Below, one piece after another: positions 7,159-10,000 of a stretch of DNA of 10,000 bases (positions are counted from its first letter, which is position 1; each line of letters opens with the position of its first letter). This DNA is from Butyrivibrio sp. (lineage in GTDB: Bacteria; Bacillota_A; Clostridia; Lachnospirales; Lachnospiraceae). A program made the translations under genes and the position numbers. The notes beneath the pieces were generated by a model. The model did not search any database, was not told where the DNA came from, and saw only the letters and a list, made by a program, of their open reading frames with translations. Location: contig JAILOW010000144.1 of NCBI GenBank assembly GCA_024690635.1, positions 1-10,000 of the forward strand, written 5' to 3'.

Positions 7159-7839
7159 ATGAGTAAAAAAGCACTTGTTGTTGATGATGAAAAAGCTATT
7201 GTAAAGGGAATAAAGTTCAGCCTGGAACAGGATGATATCGTATGTGACTGTGCCTATGACGGACAGGAAGCTCTTGATATGGCAAGGGAAGGAAGCTACG
7301 ACATAATACTTTTGGACGTAATGCTTCCCGGGCTTACAGGATTTGAAGTATGCCAGCAGATAAGGGATTTTTCAAACGTGCCTATCATAATGCTCACAGC
7401 CAAGGGCGATGACATGGACAAGATCCTTGGTCTTGAGTACGGCGCAGATGATTATATTACCAAGCCTTTCAATATCCTTGAGGTTAAGGCAAGGATCAAG
7501 GCCATCATCCGCAGAACCAACAGAGCAGCTGATGCCGAGAAGGTCATTACTTTCGGCGATCTCAAGCTCAACGAAGAGTACAGAAGAGTATTTGTAAAAG
7601 ATAAAGAGATAAATGTAACCAGCAGAGAGTACGAGCTTTTAGAGCTTCTGGCATCAACTCCCGGCAAGACCTATTCAAGGGAAGAGCTTCTTGAAACCAT
7701 CTGGGGCAAGGATTATCCCGGTGATGAGAGAACTGTGGACGTGCACATCAGAAGACTCAGGGAGAAGCTTGAGACCAACCCTTCCGAGCCCAGATATGTA
7801 AGGACCAAGTGGGGAAGCGGTTACTATTTTCAGGCATAA
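7159..7839 (+). CDS. OmpR/PhoB-family response regulator
   Basis: This 226-residue cytoplasmic transcription factor has an N-terminal receiver domain (about 1-118) with the acidic pocket Asp9-Asp10, phosphoacceptor Asp53 in LLDVMLPG, Thr80 and Lys102 of the TKPF motif. The GADDYITKPF stretch is typical of the family. The C-terminal winged-helix DNA-binding domain (about 128-226) shows SREYELLELLA, RTVDVHIRRLREKLE (recognition helix) and VRTKWGSGYYF (wing). All residues needed for phosphorylation are present. The kinase gene follows 12 bases later and is the obvious partner. The Shine-Dalgarno sequence (GGTGGAG, 7150-7156) sits unusually close to the ATG. Overall it resembles WalR/ResD/PhoP-type regulators, but the regulon cannot be told from sequence, so no gene symbol is given. 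Confidence 0.95.
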   Translation: MSKKALVVDDEKAIVKGIKFSLEQDDIVCDCAYDGQEALDMAREGSYDIILLDVMLPGLTGFEVCQQIRDFSNVPIIMLTAKGDDMDKILGLEYGADDYITKPFNILEVKARIKAIIRRTNRAADAEKVITFGDLKLNEEYRRVFVKDKEINVTSREYELLELLASTPGKTYSREELLETIWGKDYPGDERTVDVHIRRLREKLETNPSEPRYVRTKWGSGYYFQA

Positions 7840-7851
7840 CGGTAAGCTTTT

Positions 7852-9363
7852 ATGAAGATCGGCAGTAAACTATCTTCTTATTTCCACCGGCTCAAGGTGC
7901 GGGATGTTATAAAAAGTCTTAGGGTACGATTCTTTGTTATTGTCTTTATAACAGGACTTGTATCCTGTCTTGGCGTACACGCCGTAATTCTCGAAAGCTA
8001 TGAGGATCGTGCGGTAGACGTAAAATCAACAGAGGCCCAGACCCAGCTCAGGATCCTGGCCAATCATCTCATTGTTTCAAATTATCTTTCAGATACCTCA
8101 TCCGAGGTCATCAATGCTGAGATCGACATGCTTGCAAATCTTTACGACGGGCGTGTTCTTGTTATCAATGACGATCTTAAGGTTGTAAAGGATACTTACA
8201 ATATCAGTCAGGGCAAGGTCATCATTTCAGAAGAAGTGGTAGAGTGCCTTGGAAAGGGGTCTAAGGGCGCTGTTTCCAAGTATGACAAAGAAAACGGATA
8301 TCTTGAGATCGTAACTCCAATCATAGAATCAGAGGTCATCGAGGAAGAAGATGTGTCCCTTGATGCAGCAACAAGCGAGGTTGTAAGAGGAGTTCTTTTG
8401 ACCAGCGTATCCACTGATGCCATCAGCACGACACTTGATATTCTAAGTGCCAACGCAAGGACCATCGAGGTTATCATAATCCTGATCATCCTTATATTTG
8501 CGGCCTGGGTGTCATATATGCTTCTTAAGCCCTTTGACAGGATCACTGCAGCTATCAATGATGTGAAGGCAGGCTTTACCGATGAACCCATCACCGGTCC
8601 CAACTATATCGAGACTGATCAGATCATCAACGCTTTCAATGCGCTCCTTAGACGAATGAAGGTTTTGGATGATTCCAGACAGGAGTTTGTTTCAAATGTG
8701 TCCCATGAGCTCAAAACCCCCATTACTTCCATGAAGGTTCTTGCGGATTCCCTTCTTGCACAGGAGGATGTTCCCAACGAGGTTTACAGGGAGTTCATGG
8801 CGGATATCGGAGCTGAGGTTGACAGAGAGGACAAGATCATCAACGACCTTCTTGCCCTTGTAAAAATGGACAAAAAGGCGTCGGGGCTTACCATAACCTC
8901 CGTGGATGTGGTGAACCTGACAGAGATAGTATTAAAGAGGCTTCGTCCCATTGCCAGAAAGCATAATATTGAACTGACCCTTGAAAGTAAGAGAGCTATA
9001 ACCGCCGAGATCGATGAGGTAAAGATATCCCTTGTTATCATGAACCTTGTTGAAAATGCCATTAAATACAACAATGACGAGGGTTGGGTTCGCGTAGAAC
9101 TTGACGCGGATCATCAGTTCTTTTACGTGAAAGTTATCGATTCCGGAAGCGGAATCCCCGAGGAGTCTTTGGAGCATATCTACGAGAGGTTTTACCGCGT
9201 GGACAAATCAAGATCCAGAGAGATCGGCGGAACGGGACTTGGACTTTCTATCGCAAGAAATGCTGTGCTTATGCACAGGGGAACAATAGATGTGGAGAGC
9301 ACTTTGGGAGAGGGAACAACCTTTACTGTAAAGATTCCTCTTTCCTCAGTGGCGGTAAAATAA
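7852..9363 (+). CDS. Membrane sensor histidine kinase
   Basis: This 503-residue kinase should sense an extracytoplasmic signal and phosphorylate the adjacent response regulator. It has a transmembrane helix at about 26-47 and an outside domain of about 155 residues (48-204) whose strand pattern (RVLVINDDLKVVKDT, then LEIVTPI, then VRGVLLTSVSTDAI) suggests a Cache/PAS-like sensor. A second helix (about 205-225) leads to a HAMP linker (about 226-275). The dimerization domain carries SNVSHELKTPITS with phosphoacceptor His285. The ATPase domain shows the N box (NLVENAIKYN, Asn402), G1 (DSGSGIP, 430-436), F box (ERFYRVDKSRSR), G2 (GGTGLGLSIARN) and G3 (GEGTTFTVKIP). An acidic loop (about 159-175) lies in the sensor domain. 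The Shine-Dalgarno sequence is weak (GGTAAG). The layout resembles WalK/PhoR kinases; the signal is unknown. Confidence 0.94.
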   Translation: MKIGSKLSSYFHRLKVRDVIKSLRVRFFVIVFITGLVSCLGVHAVILESYEDRAVDVKSTEAQTQLRILANHLIVSNYLSDTSSEVINAEIDMLANLYDGRVLVINDDLKVVKDTYNISQGKVIISEEVVECLGKGSKGAVSKYDKENGYLEIVTPIIESEVIEEEDVSLDAATSEVVRGVLLTSVSTDAISTTLDILSANARTIEVIIILIILIFAAWVSYMLLKPFDRITAAINDVKAGFTDEPITGPNYIETDQIINAFNALLRRMKVLDDSRQEFVSNVSHELKTPITSMKVLADSLLAQEDVPNEVYREFMADIGAEVDREDKIINDLLALVKMDKKASGLTITSVDVVNLTEIVLKRLRPIARKHNIELTLESKRAITAEIDEVKISLVIMNLVENAIKYNNDEGWVRVELDADHQFFYVKVIDSGSGIPEESLEHIYERFYRVDKSRSREIGGTGLGLSIARNAVLMHRGTIDVESTLGEGTTFTVKIPLSSVAVK

Positions 9364-9369
9364 AGAGAC

Positions 9370-10000
9370 ATGAAAAACAGAATTCTTTTTTCGTTTACGA
9401 AAAGTGTAAAAAGAATAATGACGGTTTCCATGGCAGCGGTGCTGGCACTGGCTTTATTTGGCTGCGTTCCTGCAAGGCCTGAAGATGCAAACGTGTTTGA
9501 GCTGTATTTTGTAAACAATGCAGAGACAGGCGTTGTTGCTGTTGACTATGAGATACAGAGCAATCTTTCGGATACTGAGGATGTAGTGGAGGAGGTTATT
9601 GAGCAGCTTTCCACAGAACCTGAAAGACGCCAGTATCAGGCGCCTATTTCCCAGGGGGTGAGTCTTATGGATTATTCCATTGCAGACAAGCTCCTTACTC
9701 TTAATTTTGACAACAAGTACTACGAGATCAGAAGAACAGCGGAGATTCTGGACAGGGCTGCTATTGTAAGAACTTTTACACAGCTTGAAGAGGTGGAATA
9801 CGTAAGCTTTCAGGTGGAGGGCTCGCCCCTTCTTGATCACAACGGCAATATTGTGGGCAACATGTCCGCGGATATGTTTATCTACAACATGGGCCATGAG
9901 ATCAGTACCTATGAAAAGATAGAGCTCAAGCTTTATTTTGCCAACGAAACGAGGGATAAGCTTGTTCCTGTGTACAGATCCGTTGTTTATAACAGTAATG
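9370..10000 (+). CDS. GerMN-domain lipoprotein (3' end outside the window)
   Basis: The reading frame is open from ATG 9370 to the last base, giving 210 visible residues and no stop. An N-terminal basic region and hydrophobic stretch end in the lipobox LFGC with Cys32, so a surface lipoprotein is predicted. The first GerMN domain (about 42-158) shows FELYFVNNAETGVVAVDYEI, then VIEQLSTEP, LLTLNFDNKYYEI and VRTFTQLEEVEYVSFQVEG. A second GerMN begins near 183 (KIELKLYFANETRDKLVPVYR), as in two-domain GerM of Bacillus, a sporulation and germination lipoprotein linked to the cell wall. GerMN also occurs in actinobacterial LpqB. It follows the kinase by 6 bases with only a weak AGAGA ribosome binding site, so coupled translation is likely. 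A second start at 9418 would also leave a usable signal peptide. It may modulate the kinase or act on peptidoglycan; neither is shown. Confidence 0.82.
   Translation, partial: MKNRILFSFTKSVKRIMTVSMAAVLALALFGCVPARPEDANVFELYFVNNAETGVVAVDYEIQSNLSDTEDVVEEVIEQLSTEPERRQYQAPISQGVSLMDYSIADKLLTLNFDNKYYEIRRTAEILDRAAIVRTFTQLEEVEYVSFQVEGSPLLDHNGNIVGNMSADMFIYNMGHEISTYEKIELKLYFANETRDKLVPVYRSVVYNSN

Noticed and set aside
7143..7166. Seven-codon frame with two tryptophan codons overlapping the response-regulator start (possible attenuator-like leader peptide)
   Set aside because: It has no ribosome binding site, no associated terminator or antiterminator hairpins, and is short enough to occur by chance.
9454..9897. 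Antisense open frame of 147 codons opposite the GerMN gene
   Set aside because: The sense strand encodes a lipoprotein signal and a clear GerMN domain that stay open to the window end; the antisense frame has no recognisable motif.

Overview
The window looks like chromosomal DNA of a Clostridia-type Firmicute, most likely a member of the Lachnospiraceae. This rests on the argC-argJ-argB-argD order, purine-rich Shine-Dalgarno sequences, the protein flavour, and Gram-positive lipoprotein signals beside a GerMN protein. The family assignment is inference from gene content; no rRNA or marker gene is present. All ten genes lie on the + strand and are tightly packed, with no mobile element, tRNA, rRNA, CRISPR array or gene-free stretch over about 60 bases.

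Region 1 (about 1-4939) is an arginine/ornithine biosynthesis operon: argC, a small GNAT acetyltransferase, argJ, argB and argD. Together these make the acetylated cycle from glutamate to N-acetylornithine, with ArgJ recycling the acetyl group. Gaps are 7-25 bases. ArgB carries the N-terminal helix typical of arginine-inhibited kinases, so feedback control is likely. The unusual member is the GNAT protein between argC and argJ.

Region 2 (4936-6438) is a MalE-like extracellular solute-binding protein that overlaps the argD stop codon by four bases (ATGA). It has no lipobox cysteine, no transporter genes beside it, a roughly 60-residue acidic insertion and an acidic C-terminus.

Region 3 (about 6435-10000) appears to be a separate transcription unit. 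A good sigma-A-type promoter with an extended -10 overlaps the end of the binding-protein gene. It is followed by a ComEA-like lipoprotein (SLBB plus helix-hairpin-helix), an OmpR-family response regulator, a membrane histidine kinase with an extracytoplasmic sensor domain, and a GerMN-domain lipoprotein that runs off the window. The regulator-kinase-GerMN lipoprotein order recalls MtrA-MtrB-LpqB of Actinobacteria and suggests an envelope-sensing module.

The most interesting points are the lipid-anchored ComEA-like protein and GerMN lipoprotein flanking one two-component system, the orphan acidic binding protein coupled to argD, and the GNAT enzyme inside the arg operon. I did not find a clearly novel defence or mobile system.
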